Positions 43,148 through 54,119 of a stretch of DNA of 64,000 nucleotides are shown in pieces. Location: assembly GCA_001599755.1 (NCBI GenBank), contig BCHX01000002.1, positions 3,392,330-3,456,329 on the forward strand. The letters run 5' to 3'. Position numbers and translations under genes: made by a program. Below the pieces are notes generated by a model, which was not told the DNA's origin, ran no database searches, and saw only the letters and a list, made by a program, of their open reading frames with translations. Numbering within the stretch: the first letter of the stretch is position 1; every line of letters starts with the position of its first letter. The stretch is from Gliomastix tumulicola. Lineage: Eukaryota > Ascomycota > Sordariomycetes > Hypocreales > Bionectriaceae.

Positions 43148-44535
43148 GATGTCACCCTCCCCCCAGGTTATAGAAATAGATTAGACAACACGGCCAGCTA
43201 GAGATGCTACGACGGCAACGGCATGCCGTTAGATGGCGGGGAAATGAGACCCGTGGACAGGCAATATGCAAAAATGCGAATTCTAGATCCAGCCGGGCCC
43301 TCCACTTACGGTCGCTGCTCTGCTCAACGTGGCCTCATCAGCCTTGGATGTCTGGGCCAGATGCGGTGTAACGCTCTGCCGTGTTGGGATTACGGAACGA
43401 AGATATGCTATTGGATTGCTCGAGGGGGCAGAAGCCAAGCCACACTATGCTGGGACCGGAGAGTTATCTAACGTTAAGAATCCGCACCGTTTGGCGTATC
43501 TGCATCTGGTATACGGTGAGGCACTGTGCTGATGCCTGCCATGTCTTCGAAGGGCGGTGGCGGATATTCGGGATGGGTGAGGTGTGCTTAGAAATTCAAG
43601 TTGGATGGCCTGAGCAGGAAAACTAGTACTACAAGTAGTAGCAACGCAACCAACAAACGTGACAAAAACACCCAGAAACAAAGACGGAACGAACATTCAT
43701 TGTCTCTCGGAGCAGCGACGATGCCAATATCAATATTGAGACGCGGCTCATTGGAATTAATCAATCAGTCCATGGTCCGATCGAGGGATATGGAACAACA
43801 ATGAGACCCCTGGGAAAGGGACACTTGTTCTCTTCTGCTGCTGATGAATTCCAGGACGCCCTGCCGCCGTCCTGGCGCTCCCAAGTCACTGCCCCGCCAA
43901 ACTCAGGCGGTCAGGTACTTCCACCCACTTGTANCCCCNCCCCCCTCAGCTGCCCGCCACTGAAGTGGGCACTGAGAAACTGCCCAGTCCAGGGACAACT
44001 TGTACCCCGTCCCTCCGAGGCCGGTACATCCAGGGACCAACCAGGTACCGCGCGCCCCAATCCGTGCGGGGACGGTACAAGCGGGCTACAGGGAGGATCA
44101 TGCAGGAGCACATCGCATCCCACCTCCGAGCCTCTCGAGACCCCTGCTTTGCTGCGGGGGCCCGTCTCGAAATATTACAAAAAACCGTGTCCATTGCGCG
44201 CGCGGGACGGTGCAGCTCTAATCGGTGCTAATGGCGGTCGGTATCGGTGGCAACCGCTAAACGCTGGACCTGACAGTGCGTGTGTGTCCTTAAGGAAAGG
44301 TGGCTACTTTGGCCAAACCCAGCCAACCGCCCTTCCAAACCGCCAGCTGGTCTTTCTCTCCTCCCCCATCATATAACCTCCAGCCTCCCTCCCCCTTCTC
44401 CTCCTCCTCCTCCTCTTAGTTTCTGTATACCGCTTCTCTCCCCCCCCATTGCCCACTGGCTGCTTTGCTTCCCCCCCCTCCTCCCAATTGTATCTGAAGC
44501 TAGACCCGAGGCAACCTGTTCACATCACACATACA
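43148..44535. other. Intergenic / PDI promoter with N-containing poly-C
   Basis: Ambiguous bases at 43934 and 43939 lie in a C-rich tract bordered by GTGGGCACTGAG-type sequence and several GGTAC motifs. A CTCC-rich leader follows at 44380-44500. No gene was accepted. Confidence 0.45.
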
Positions 44536-46188
44536 ATGCAGCACAAGCGTCTCGCCGCCGGCCTTCTGGCCGCCTTCGCTGCTATCGCCAGGGCTGATGA
44601 TGCCTCTGACGTTACCCAGCTGACGGGGGCTACCTTTGACGAGTTCGTCAAGGGCAATGGCCTCGTCCTCGCCGAGTGTAAGCAGACGCCCAATTCCAAT
44701 TCCATGTTTTGTCTATCGTCTCGCAGCAGTCGGCTAACCTGGTAACGACTCGCAGTCTTCGCTCCCTGGTGCGGCCACTGCAAGGCCCTCGCCCCCGAGT
44801 ACGAGGAGGCTGCTACCTCTCTCAAGGAGAAGGACATCAGGCTTGCCAAGATCGACTGCACGGAGGAGGCCGACCTTTGCAAGACCTACGGTGTTGAGGG
44901 CTACCCCACCCTGAAGGTCTTCCGTGGCCTCGAGAGCATCAGCCCCTACACTGGCCAGCGCAAGGCTGCCGCGTGAGTTCCTCCCATTCCACAGAAACTG
45001 TATAATCGAGAGATGCCCGTGTAACTGACAGTTGTGTTTTCCAGCATCACCTCCTACATGGTCAAGCAGTCTCTGCCCGCCGTCTCCGTCCTGGACAAGG
45101 ACACCCTGACGGAGTTCAAGACGGCCGACAACGTCGTCCTCGTTGCCTACATCGCCGCCGATGACAAGGCCAGCAACGAGACCTACACCAAGGTCGCCGA
45201 GTCCCTCCGCGACACCTACCTCTTCGGCGGCGTCAACGACGCTGCCGTGGCCGAGGCCGAGGGCGTCAAGGCCCCCGCCATCGTCCTGTACAAGTCCTTC
45301 GACGAGGGCAAGAACATCTTCAGCGACAAGTTCGAGGAGCAGGCCATCCTCGACTTCGCCCAGGTCGCCTCCACGCCTCTGATCGGCGAGGTCGGCCCCG
45401 AGACCTACTCGGGCTACATGTCGGCCGGCATCCCGCTCGCCTACATCTTCGCCGAGACGCCCGAGGAGCGCACCGAGCTCGGCAACGCCGTCCGCCCCAT
45501 CGCGGAGAAGTACAAGGGCAAGATCAACTTCGCCACCATCGACGCCAAGGCCTTTGGCGCCCACGCCGGTAACCTGAACCTCAAGACGGATAAGTTCCCG
45601 TCGTTTGCGATCCAGGACGTGGCCAAGAACCAGAAGTTCCCCTACGACCAGGAGGCCGAGATCACGCACGACCTCATCGCCCAGTTCGTCGCCGACTTTG
45701 ACGGCGGCAAGATCGAGCCCAGCATCAAGTCGGAGCCCGTGCCCGAGACCCAGGAGGGCCCCGTCACCGTCGTCGTCGCCCACAGCTACAAGGACATCGT
45801 CCTCGACGACTCCAAGGACGTCCTCATCGAGTTCTACGCCCCCTGGTGCGGCCACTGCAAGGCGCTGGCCCCCAAGTACGACGACCTCGCCGCCCAGTAC
45901 GCCGACAGCGAGTTCAAGGACAAGGTCGTCATCGCCAAGGTCGACGCCACCCTCAACGACGTCCCCGACGAGATCCAGGGCTTCCCCACCATCAAGATGT
46001 ACCCCGCCGGCGGCAAGGACAGCCCCGTCACCTACCAGGGCTCCCGCACCGTCGAGGACCTCATCACCTTCATCAAGGACAACGGCAAGTTCCAGGCCGG
46101 CATCTCCCCCAAGGCGGACGATCCCCCCGAGGCTGCTGCCGCCGCCACCGAGGGCGCCAAGGACGAGGAGAAGCACGACGAGCTGTAG
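44536..46188 (+). CDS. pdi1: Protein disulfide isomerase, ER-resident
   Basis: Oxidoreductase and chaperone for disulfide formation in the ER lumen. Exons 44536-44677, 44756-44972 and 45045-46188 give 500 residues in frame, the usual length for a-b-b'-a' PDIs. A signal peptide occupies about residues 1-20 (ends ARADD). The two thioredoxin active sites are FFAPWCGHC (Cys53/Cys56) and FYAPWCGHC (Cys388/Cys391); each is followed by KALAP. The b/b' region lacks cysteines, as expected. The protein ends HDEL, the ER retrieval signal. An acidic/alanine linker ([16 protein letters not shown]) precedes it. Confidence 0.97.
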
Positions 46189-46756
46189 AGGGTGGAAATC
46201 GCCTTTCTCGCTCTCTGACAGACAGCCCACAATCATGGATGTACTACTTGCAGCAAAAAGGAACAACGGCAGTCTTTTTTTGATGAATGGTTATTTATTC
46301 TTTTTTCCTACTCTTGTTATGGGCGCCGGCTTATGGACAAAATCTGAGCCACGTATGAAATGGGACCTACTTTGATAGTTTTCCCGCTGGGATGAAGGGT
46401 CGTCTCTTTTTCATACATGAATTTACGTTTCGCACTTCGATGGTTGTGCTGTTGAGTACCGTGGATGTTGTAGCTTGCTTCTCGTCGTAGCACATCACCT
46501 TAAGACTTGGATGCTTTCGTAACGTCGAATCGATCAATGGTTCCATTACGCCCACTGCCTATGGTACATTTTGATGCTGTCAAACAGATGGTCCCACGTT
46601 TGAGATAATAGCAACAATCAGCCCTCCCCCGGCTATAGTCCGTCCCGACCGGTCATGCCTCTCCCTTCCTCTCCCTTAGCCCGTCGTGTACATGTCACCA
46701 ACTTTCCCAAGAACGGCGTATCGTCAAACACCACAATATGGCCGAATTGGTGGCGT
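46189..46756. other. Convergent 3' intergenic region
   Basis: 3' flanks of PDI and the small mitochondrial protein; no gene seen. Confidence 0.4.
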
Positions 46757-46869
46757 TTATTTCTTGGCGGTTTGCAGGCGCTGCTCGAGGTTCTGGACGT
46801 AGCTGCTCAGGCGTGTGACGGAGGCCTGGAGGGTCTGGAGACATCGTTGCGTTAGCCTTCTTGCAGTAC

Positions 46870-46904
<35 letters not shown>

Positions 46905-47292
46905 TTTCCGTTTTCCGCCAACTCCTCTCTACTCGTCCCCTTCTTTCTCGCGATTCTTTGGGCTGGCTAAACATACGTAGATATCCTCGGTCAGGAGGTC
47001 GTTGGAGGTCTTGTACTCCCCGAGGAGGTACGTGTAGACGGCGGTCCCGGACAGAGCCGTCCCGAGCAGGAAGCCAAAGAGTCTATACGTCCACACGTCA
47101 GTCAAAATTGCGCGCATATATTCAGCGACGGCCGTGCTTCAGAACGCACCCTCCACGGAAAGCGCCCAGCGGTCTCCTCGGCGGCAGAGGCGTCGAGTCG
47201 GCGAGGCGGCGCGCTGAGGTGCTGAAGGTGCGCATCGCGGCGGCGCGGGTGACGGTGGTGCCCGAGAGGAGGGCCCTCGAGGCGTGTAGCAT
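46757..47292 (-). CDS. Small mitochondrial membrane protein, three exons
   Basis: Exons 47292-47150, 47082-46977 and 46834-46757 give 108 residues in frame. The N-terminus (MLHASRALLSGTTVTRAAAM, then RTFSTSARRL) is a typical mitochondrial presequence with a likely cleavage before FSTSA. A single transmembrane helix follows (LFGFLLGTALSGTAVYTYLL), then a short C-terminal coiled coil (TLQASVTRLSSYVQNLEQRL). This is the layout of small inner-membrane proteins conserved in ascomycetes; no specific function is recognised. The second intron contains a long (CT)n run. The gene is divergent from the Swc6-like gene with 472 bases between starts. Confidence 0.78.
46872..46900. repeat. (CT)n microsatellite inside an intron
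   Basis: About 14 CT repeats; on the coding (minus) strand they form a GA run within intron 2 of the mitochondrial protein gene. Confidence 0.9.
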
Positions 47293-47764
47293 CGTGTTCT
47301 CCGTGTTTTTGTCGGAGGACAAAAAGGGTGTTCGAGTATGTTACTTTCGTGACTAAAAAGATGGCGGGAATGTTCGAAGGACGAGGCTGAGATTCGGGAG
47401 GGGGGGTGTTGCAGCTCGTGTTGGCGGACGGGAATGGGGGGAGGACGTCGTGGTGATGTGGCGGATCGGATAATGAGGTCAATTGGGGGTTTGATTGGTC
47501 ACGATGGGGGGGAGCTGTTGGAGCTCCGGATGGCTCAATCCCGGATGTTTCCTACCGAGGTGCATAGGGCGACACAAATAGGGGGACATACTTTAGCGGA
47601 GATAGTAGAGATTTCTCACCATCTTTTGTGTCCGCCTCAGAGCTGTGCCATCACGTCGCTGAAGGTGTGAGTGGACTTTGATATTTCCAACCAAGAATCA
47701 TCCAGCCCTCGACACTCGAACATCCATCCATCCATGGTCTCTCCAGGCAGCCCGACAAATCAAC
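47293..47764. promoter_or_regulatory. Bidirectional promoter, mitochondrial protein / Swc6-like
   Basis: 472 bases between opposing start codons. No ORF of note and no recognisable factor site. Confidence 0.4.
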
Positions 47765-48689
47765 ATGAATAACTTCGGCGTATTCGAGGTCGCCAGCGCC
47801 AAAACCACCTCGGCCCCGGGCTGGGCATACGTCCCCGACACCAGCTACCAGCCAGCCTCGTCCTCCCTCCAGCCCACGAACCGCAAGCGGGCGCGCAACG
47901 CAGCAGGCCCGAGCATCGGGGATCTTTCCGCGCGGCAGGAGAACCGGATACGCAAGGAGGTCGAGGCGCTGCAGAAGGATGGCGCGAGGGACAACACGAT
48001 CCCGGTGCCTGCGCGGTCAGGATCAAGGGGTATGTTCTGGCACACGGAACCACGACATGACAGGACAGGATCTGTTGACAACCGACGGGGACTGACGAAG
48101 ATTTACAGCACAGGGGAAGCACTCGGGCAACGTGAGGAAGATACTCCAGTCCCAGAAGACGTTTGCAAACTACCTCGACGACTTCCTCGCCCTGCAACAG
48201 AGCGAAGGCAGCGCAGCAGCCACAACCACCTCGACAGCCCAGACATCCTCCTCCTCCAACAACTACAAACGAGCAGCCACAACCAAGAACAACAATAACA
48301 GCAACAGCAGCAAAACAGACCCCGACACCATCATGACAGACGCCTCTGCCGCCGCCACATCAGCAGCACCACCAACGCACACCCTCCTCGACACCCCGGC
48401 CAACCCCCCGCCAACGCCGCACCCGGCCGACGACAACCCGCTCCTCGCCTCGCGCGTGCCCGACCTCCCCACGGACGCGGAGCTGCGCGCGCTGCTGGCC
48501 CGCCCGCCGCTGACGTACCTCGAGGCCCGGGCCACGTACGAGGAGGGCAAGGGCCCGCCGCCGCGGGTGTTCTGCGAGGTGTGCGGGTACTGGGGGAAGG
48601 TGAGGTGCATGAAGTGCGGGACGAGGGTGTGCGCGCTGGACTGCCTGGAGCTGCATCGGGAGGAGTGCGTGACGAGGTATGGGCTGTGA
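47765..48689 (+). CDS. HIT-type zinc finger protein, Swc6/Vps71-like SWR1 subunit
   Basis: Subunit of the SWR1 complex that deposits histone H2A.Z. Exons 47765-48029 and 48109-48689 (79-nt intron) give 281 residues in frame. The C-terminus carries a zf-HIT module: CEVCGYWGKVRCMKCGTRVC, then CLELHREEC (cysteine/histidine ligands present). RKILQSQKTFANYLDDFLAL (about residues 97-116) is the conserved Swc6/ZNHIT1 segment. Between them is a low-complexity Ser/Asn/Thr/Ala insert of about 60 residues, including an asparagine run, longer than in yeast. Nuclear function is expected. Confidence 0.88.
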
Positions 48690-49323
48690 TATACGAGACA
48701 AGAGGATTTGTTGTCGCCTCCACGATAGTAGTGAGTCCAGGTGGGATCTACGTTACAGCGTGGGACATGGTGGGCGTTTTGGTCTGGGAGACGGCTTAGA
48801 TTTTTGGACTACAATTGATACCCCCTTTGATTCTCTGGTCACTCTTGAGAGCGGCTATCCCTTTTCCATCGCCTAAATAACGTGTCGAGGGCTGGGTTAC
48901 AGAAGAACATCGTAGTCACTTCTGTCTCCCGTGTCCAGGGGAGAACGTGGCCACAATCGAAGACCTCGCATGCCCACAGCACCTATAGGTCCTGCCATCC
49001 CCTTTTCGGATTTATTCCCTCCGAAAGCCAGCAGCCTGATATTTTTAGATAACTCGTAAATATAGCGACGCACCCTCCATAAACTGCAGGTCGTTAAGCT
49101 CCAATGATTCAAGACGGCCTGTTAGTGGCACCGGTATCGTTCCTGAATGAGTCAACCCCACTTCAATTTTCATGCCCCTCAACCCCTCCAAGAAGATCCA
49201 GAACTTCTGTGTATCTTTCGACGTGCCAACAACCACTTTCTTTCTGCTACGCAGGGAGAGACGTCAAATCTTGCAACCCAGACACCACCGAAAGCCCTCT
49301 CTACGAACACCGTCTCGAAAACC
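48690..49323. other. Intergenic / 5' leader of threonyl-tRNA synthetase
   Basis: Contains an in-frame upstream ATG at 49147 that would extend the synthetase by 59 residues. No other gene seen. Confidence 0.45.
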
Positions 49324-52069
49324 ATGGCTGAGCAGGTCGATGGCGCGAAGCCCGTCGACGGCGCGCCCGCCCAAGAGCTGCCCTCTAGGCCAGCGAAGCA
49401 GCCCAAGGAGAAGGCGGCCAAGGGCGGTAACAAGAACGCAGGCCTAGAGGTGAGTCGAACAAAAAAAATCCATCCCGAGTTCTGTCTCGTGTTTATCGAT
49501 TCTTCTGTTTTGGCATTTTGCATATCGTGCAAGACCGCAATTGACTGACATGTGCCCCCCGACACCAGCTGCCAGATCTCCCCGAGTACATCCAGCACCG
49601 AATCGACCTCTTCGACCAGATCAAAGCCAAGTACGATGCCGAGGTCGCCGGTATGTCATCAAAGTCAACGATCCAATATCACGCCGAGGCAACAAGCGAA
49701 CTGACGAGACGTGGCTAGCCAAACCCCGAGACGAGATCACCGTGTCGCTGCCCAACGGCAAGGAGGAGAAGGGCACCGCCTGGGAGACCACGCCCGCGTC
49801 CATCGCCAAGGGCATCTCCAAGTCCCTGCTCGAGCGCACCGTCATCTCCCTGGTCGACGGCGAGCTCTGGGATCTCACCCGGCCGCTGGAGAAGACGTGC
49901 AAGCTGGAGCTGGTCGATTTTGAGAATATCGAGGGTGAGTTCTGGTGGCTTGCTTGCTTGGGGGTGTGTCGTACCTGGTCGGATACATTTTTGTTAACGC
50001 GGGGGGAATGCATAGGCAAGAAGGTGTTCTGGCACTCGTCTGCACACGTCCTCGGAGAGGCATGCGAGAGGCGCTTCGGCTGCTACCTCTGCAACGGTCC
50101 TCCCACGGAGGATCCCCCCGGTTTCTACTACGATATGGCCAACATGGAAGAGTACGCCTACATCCCATCTCTCTTATGGAAACACGCGCGGGAACTATTC
50201 ATGGCTAACTCTCATCCAGCCGAGTCGTTGCCGAAGAGGACAAGAAGGCCCTCGAGACCCTCTCCAACTCGATCATCAAGGAGAAGCAGCCGTTCGTGCG
50301 TCTGGAGATGACCAAGGACGAGCTTCTCGAGATGTTCAAGTACAGCAAATACAAGATTCACTTCATCAACCAGCGCGTGCCGGATGGCACCAAGAGCACA
50401 GTCTACCGGTGCGGTCCTCTGATCGACTTGTGCCGAGGACCTCACGTGCCTCACACCGGCAACATCAAGGCCTTCTCCGTGCTCAAGGTATGCCGCCAAC
50501 CTAGCATATCCAAAAACATGATTTTGGCCACGCCTATCTAATCTAACACGAGCGTAGAACTCTGCTGCGTACTGGCTCGGTGACAGCAAAAACGAGTCCG
50601 TCCAGCGAATCTCCGGTATCTCGTTCCCCGACAAGAAGGCCCTGGAAGAGTACAAGACCTTCCTGGCCGAGGCGGCGAAGCGCAACCACCGAAAGATCGG
50701 AACGGACCAGAAGCTGTTCTTCTTCGACGAGGTCTCCCCTGGTTCCGCCTTCTGGCTCCCCCACGGCACCCGCATCTACAACTCCCTACACACCCTGATG
50801 CAGGAGCAGTACCGCCAGCGCGGTTTCCAGGAGGTCATGTCCCCCAACATGTACAAGTCGGATCTCTGGAAGACGTCCGGCCACTGGGGCCACTACGCCG
50901 AGAACATGTTCACCTTCGAGGTCGAGAAGGAGAAGTTCGGCCTCAAGCCCATGAACTGCCCGGGACACTGCCGGATCTTCGCCCACTCCGACGTCAACTA
51001 CAAGGACCTGCCGTGGCGGCTCGCTGACTTTGGTGTCCTGCACCGAAACGAGTTCTCCGGCGCCCTGTCCGGTCTCACTCGTGTCCGTCGATTCCAGCAG
51101 GATGATGCTCACATCTTCTGCACAGTAGAGCAGGTACGCTCTCACCAACTGTCCAGTGATGTATAAGTGAGCAGTGCTAACCTTGATGCAGATCAAAGAG
51201 GAGATCGGCGGTGCCTTCGACTTCTTGTACGCCGTGTACGGCCTGTTCGGCTTCCAGTTCAAGCTGAAGCTCTCTACCCGGCCAGAGAAGTTCATCGGCG
51301 ACATTGGCATCTGGGACATGGCCGAGGACAAGCTCAGGCAGGCCCTGGATAACTTCGTTGCCAAGATCGACAGCAAGTGGGAGGAGAACCCCGGCGACGG
51401 TGCGTTCTACGGTCCCAAGATCGACATCACCGTCTACGATGCGCTGCGACGTGAGTTCCAGTGCGGCACGATCCAGCTCGACTTCAACCTGCCGCAGCGA
51501 TTCAAGCTCCGATACCTCGCCGCCAAGGACGAGCAGCTGCCCGAGAGCGCACTGAACGATCCCGATCTGCCCGCCGGGTACGGTCGACCCGTCATGATTC
51601 ACCGTGCTGTGCTGGGCAGCTTCGAGAGAATGATTGGTATCCTCACAGAGCACTTCGCCGGCAAGTGGCCGTTCTGGCTCAGCCCGCGCCAGGTCCTGAT
51701 CGTGCCTGTTATGCCCATCGTCAATGACTATGCCAAGGAGCTGCAGAGCATCTTCCAGGAGAAGGGTCTGTTTGTCGATGTGGATCTGGGCAGCAACACA
51801 TTCCAGAAGAAGATTCGCACGGGCCAGCTGGAGCAGTACAACTTCATCTTCGGTAAGTTCCGTCATCAATTGCCGCTGAGAAAGATCCTTGCTAACGTAA
51901 CGGGGTAGTTGTCGGAGCTGAGGAGGAGAAGTCGCGCACGGTCAACATCCGGAATCGCGATGACCAAAGCACACAGTCCAAGGGCGAGTTGGTCCCGTAC
52001 CAGGATGCATTGGACCAGATGGTGAAGCTAAAGGCGGAAAGGAGACTCGTAAACCAGCTGGAGGCGTGA
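49324..52069 (+). CDS. Threonyl-tRNA synthetase, eight exons
   Basis: Class II synthetase charging tRNA-Thr. Exons 49324-49449, 49569-49650, 49719-49934, 50016-50151, 50220-50487, 50558-51133, 51192-51852 and 51909-52069 give 741 residues in frame. Domains in order: lysine-rich N-terminal extension (residues ~15-42), TGS domain (ITVSLPNGK...), editing domain with zinc-type HSSAHVLG and [10 protein letters not shown], and catalytic core with class II motif 2 ([19 protein letters not shown]) and motif 3 ([10 protein letters not shown]). MNCPGHC is also diagnostic. The C-terminal anticodon-binding domain ends VNQLEA. It matches the cytosolic form; a frame-continuous ATG at 49147 could give a longer isoform. 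Confidence 0.96.
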
Positions 52070-54119
52070 GACAATGCCAACACTCCAAGCCCGGAGGACC
52101 GGTGACAGCATAACGAGCCAGTGGCGAGCGTTGCTGCGTATAACGAGAGATGCCGATACGGGCAGAACGAGGAAGCCACAGACGGGGTGGGGGGAACACC
52201 AGTCGTGGGATGTAGAGGCTACGACGTACGTAAAAGATAGAGCGAGATAAAGAAGCTTGATACTAAAATGGGAGGCGTTACACAAGGGGGCAAGCGAGCG
52301 AACCCTTGCTGCGTGGGTGCGGCTGAGTCCAAGGTACTCGTACATGTACGTCCGGAGTCCCTTGGTATGCTCGTATGTATCCCGGTACAGCTGAGACATG
52401 GGAAAATGTGATAACGATGTGACGAGCTGCATCCTCGCGGCGCTATCTTCGGCTGCTTCTGTTTCCTCTCCTGGTGGCGCCGCGGCTGAAAGTTGCAGTC
52501 TCGTTTCCGTCGCCCCCGGGGCGGTAGGAAGACGAGCCGGTGATTTTAAATCATTCGTGACGTTCTCGAGCAGCCCGAAATGCTGGCAGATCTCGCCCCC
52601 CTCCCTTTCGTCTCTCGTCACAGAGCGGACTTGCCCACAATCGGTACTCGTATCGTGGAGGGGCGTTCCATAGGAGGTTCAAGGCGTGGAGCCGTGCATG
52701 CACGAGGTACCCAGTACGGTAAGGACATGGATTTCGGGTGCGGATACTGCGCGGAGAGCGGTACCTCGCGATACCGGGAGTTGCAGGGAGGTGACCACTG
52801 GGCTTGAGCTGCACACCACCTTTTCTCGAAGGGGGGGGGGGNGGGGAAGGGGAGGGGGGTCGCGCGCGAGGGAGGGATCAGGAGACCACTGACCCCCCTT
52901 GTTCTTTCGGGCTGTAACGCTGTTGTCTTTCGAAGGCATTTCGGCCCCCACGATCCACAGGCTGTTTAACGGACCTATAGAACGTCAAGATGTGTCTTTC
53001 AAGGTGGAGGAGGAAGAAAAGAGCCGACCCGGACAGTTCTCACTGCCCAGCCTGAGGTTAATCTGCGCGCTGGCTGGGCTGGGCTCGAGGCTTGCATCCC
53101 GTTTTGTACGACTCGCGAACTGTGCTGCAGCCTGCAGGACCGGCCGGACTTGGGAGCTGGGGTCATGACCCGAATGACACACCCGCATGAGACTTGCGTC
53201 AGTAGTTGGTTAGGACGCAGGGAGCTGAGAAGGGAAATACCTTTTTCTCTGCCTTGCATTTTGTCGCTTCTGCCTCTCGGACAGACAGCCTCAGGGCGCG
53301 AGATTGCCCTGCGACCACCCCTCCTCCTTCGGTGCTTGGTTCCCCCCTCCCCCCATCGCATCCCATCCAATTCCTGTTTGCGCTGCTCGCATCCAGCAGC
53401 CTCCGTGTCAGCACACGACTGGTCGTTGATCCGATCCCCTGCGGGCGACACATCACGTCGCTGTTGGATGTCTTTCTTCTCGTGACGTGCTGCTGCTGTG
53501 GTGTGCATCCAGGTTTCTTACCCGTCCAATAACGTATATAATATACCGTCCAGATCGCTCCTTCCCCCCCATCGAGTTTCTGCGCTCCTGCCCTTGTTGC
53601 CCTGTCGTGGTTGCTCTTGCCCTGTCTCGCCCTACCGAACTCCATTTTGTTCCTGGTTACAGGGGTGTTCCACAAGGAATTTGATCTCATCCCAGCTCCA
53701 CCTCGACTAATTCGTTCTTTCGCGAACCACCAACCCTCACCAACTCACTCACTCGCCTGTCGAATTCACGCATCGTCTTCTCCTTCTTTTCTCTTCCTAC
53801 CTTTTCTCAGGCTGAAGTTCGATCATTAGGCTGTTGGCAGCTGGATTCGAACAGGGTTAACGCGTGGGACTGCACCCTGATTCGAGGAGGCGCATGCGCT
53901 AAGCTGCCAGCTGGGAGGACTTGTGCACGTATTTGGGGGAGAGCAGCGCAGGGTCTGGATGCGGCGCAGAGCATTGGCAAAAACCTCGCTCCTGCCGGCC
54001 GCCGAACAGACACCTGCAGCTTGCTCGGAGGGCATTCGCTCAGCCTCAGCCTCAGCCTCAGCTGGTGAACCGCAGCCGATCCGGGTCGAGTGCCAGCGTC
54101 GCAGCAGCAGCTCCCGACC
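52070..54119. other. 2-kb intergenic region upstream of the WD40 gene
   Basis: Contains GGTACC/TGCATGCA-type sequences (52690-52770), a poly-G with an ambiguous base (52842), CT-rich probable leader (53560-53825), a tRNA-like segment (53836-53909) and (CAGCCT)n repeats (about 54040-54061). No protein gene was accepted. Confidence 0.45.
53836..53909 (-). other. tRNA-like Pol III element, not a foldable tRNA
   Basis: Read on the minus strand, it begins and ends with complementary 7-mers GGCAGCT / AGCTGCC, has an A-box-like TAGCGCATGCG and a good B box GTTCGAATCC about 45 bases later, and a loop containing CTCGAAT. The D and T arms do not form a proper cloverleaf. It may be a decayed tRNA or tRNA-derived fragment. 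Confidence 0.25.

Noticed and set aside
44734..46266. 510-residue minus-strand ORF opposite PDI
   Set aside because: Leu/Val/Gly/Asp-rich antisense frame caused by codon bias of the PDI gene.
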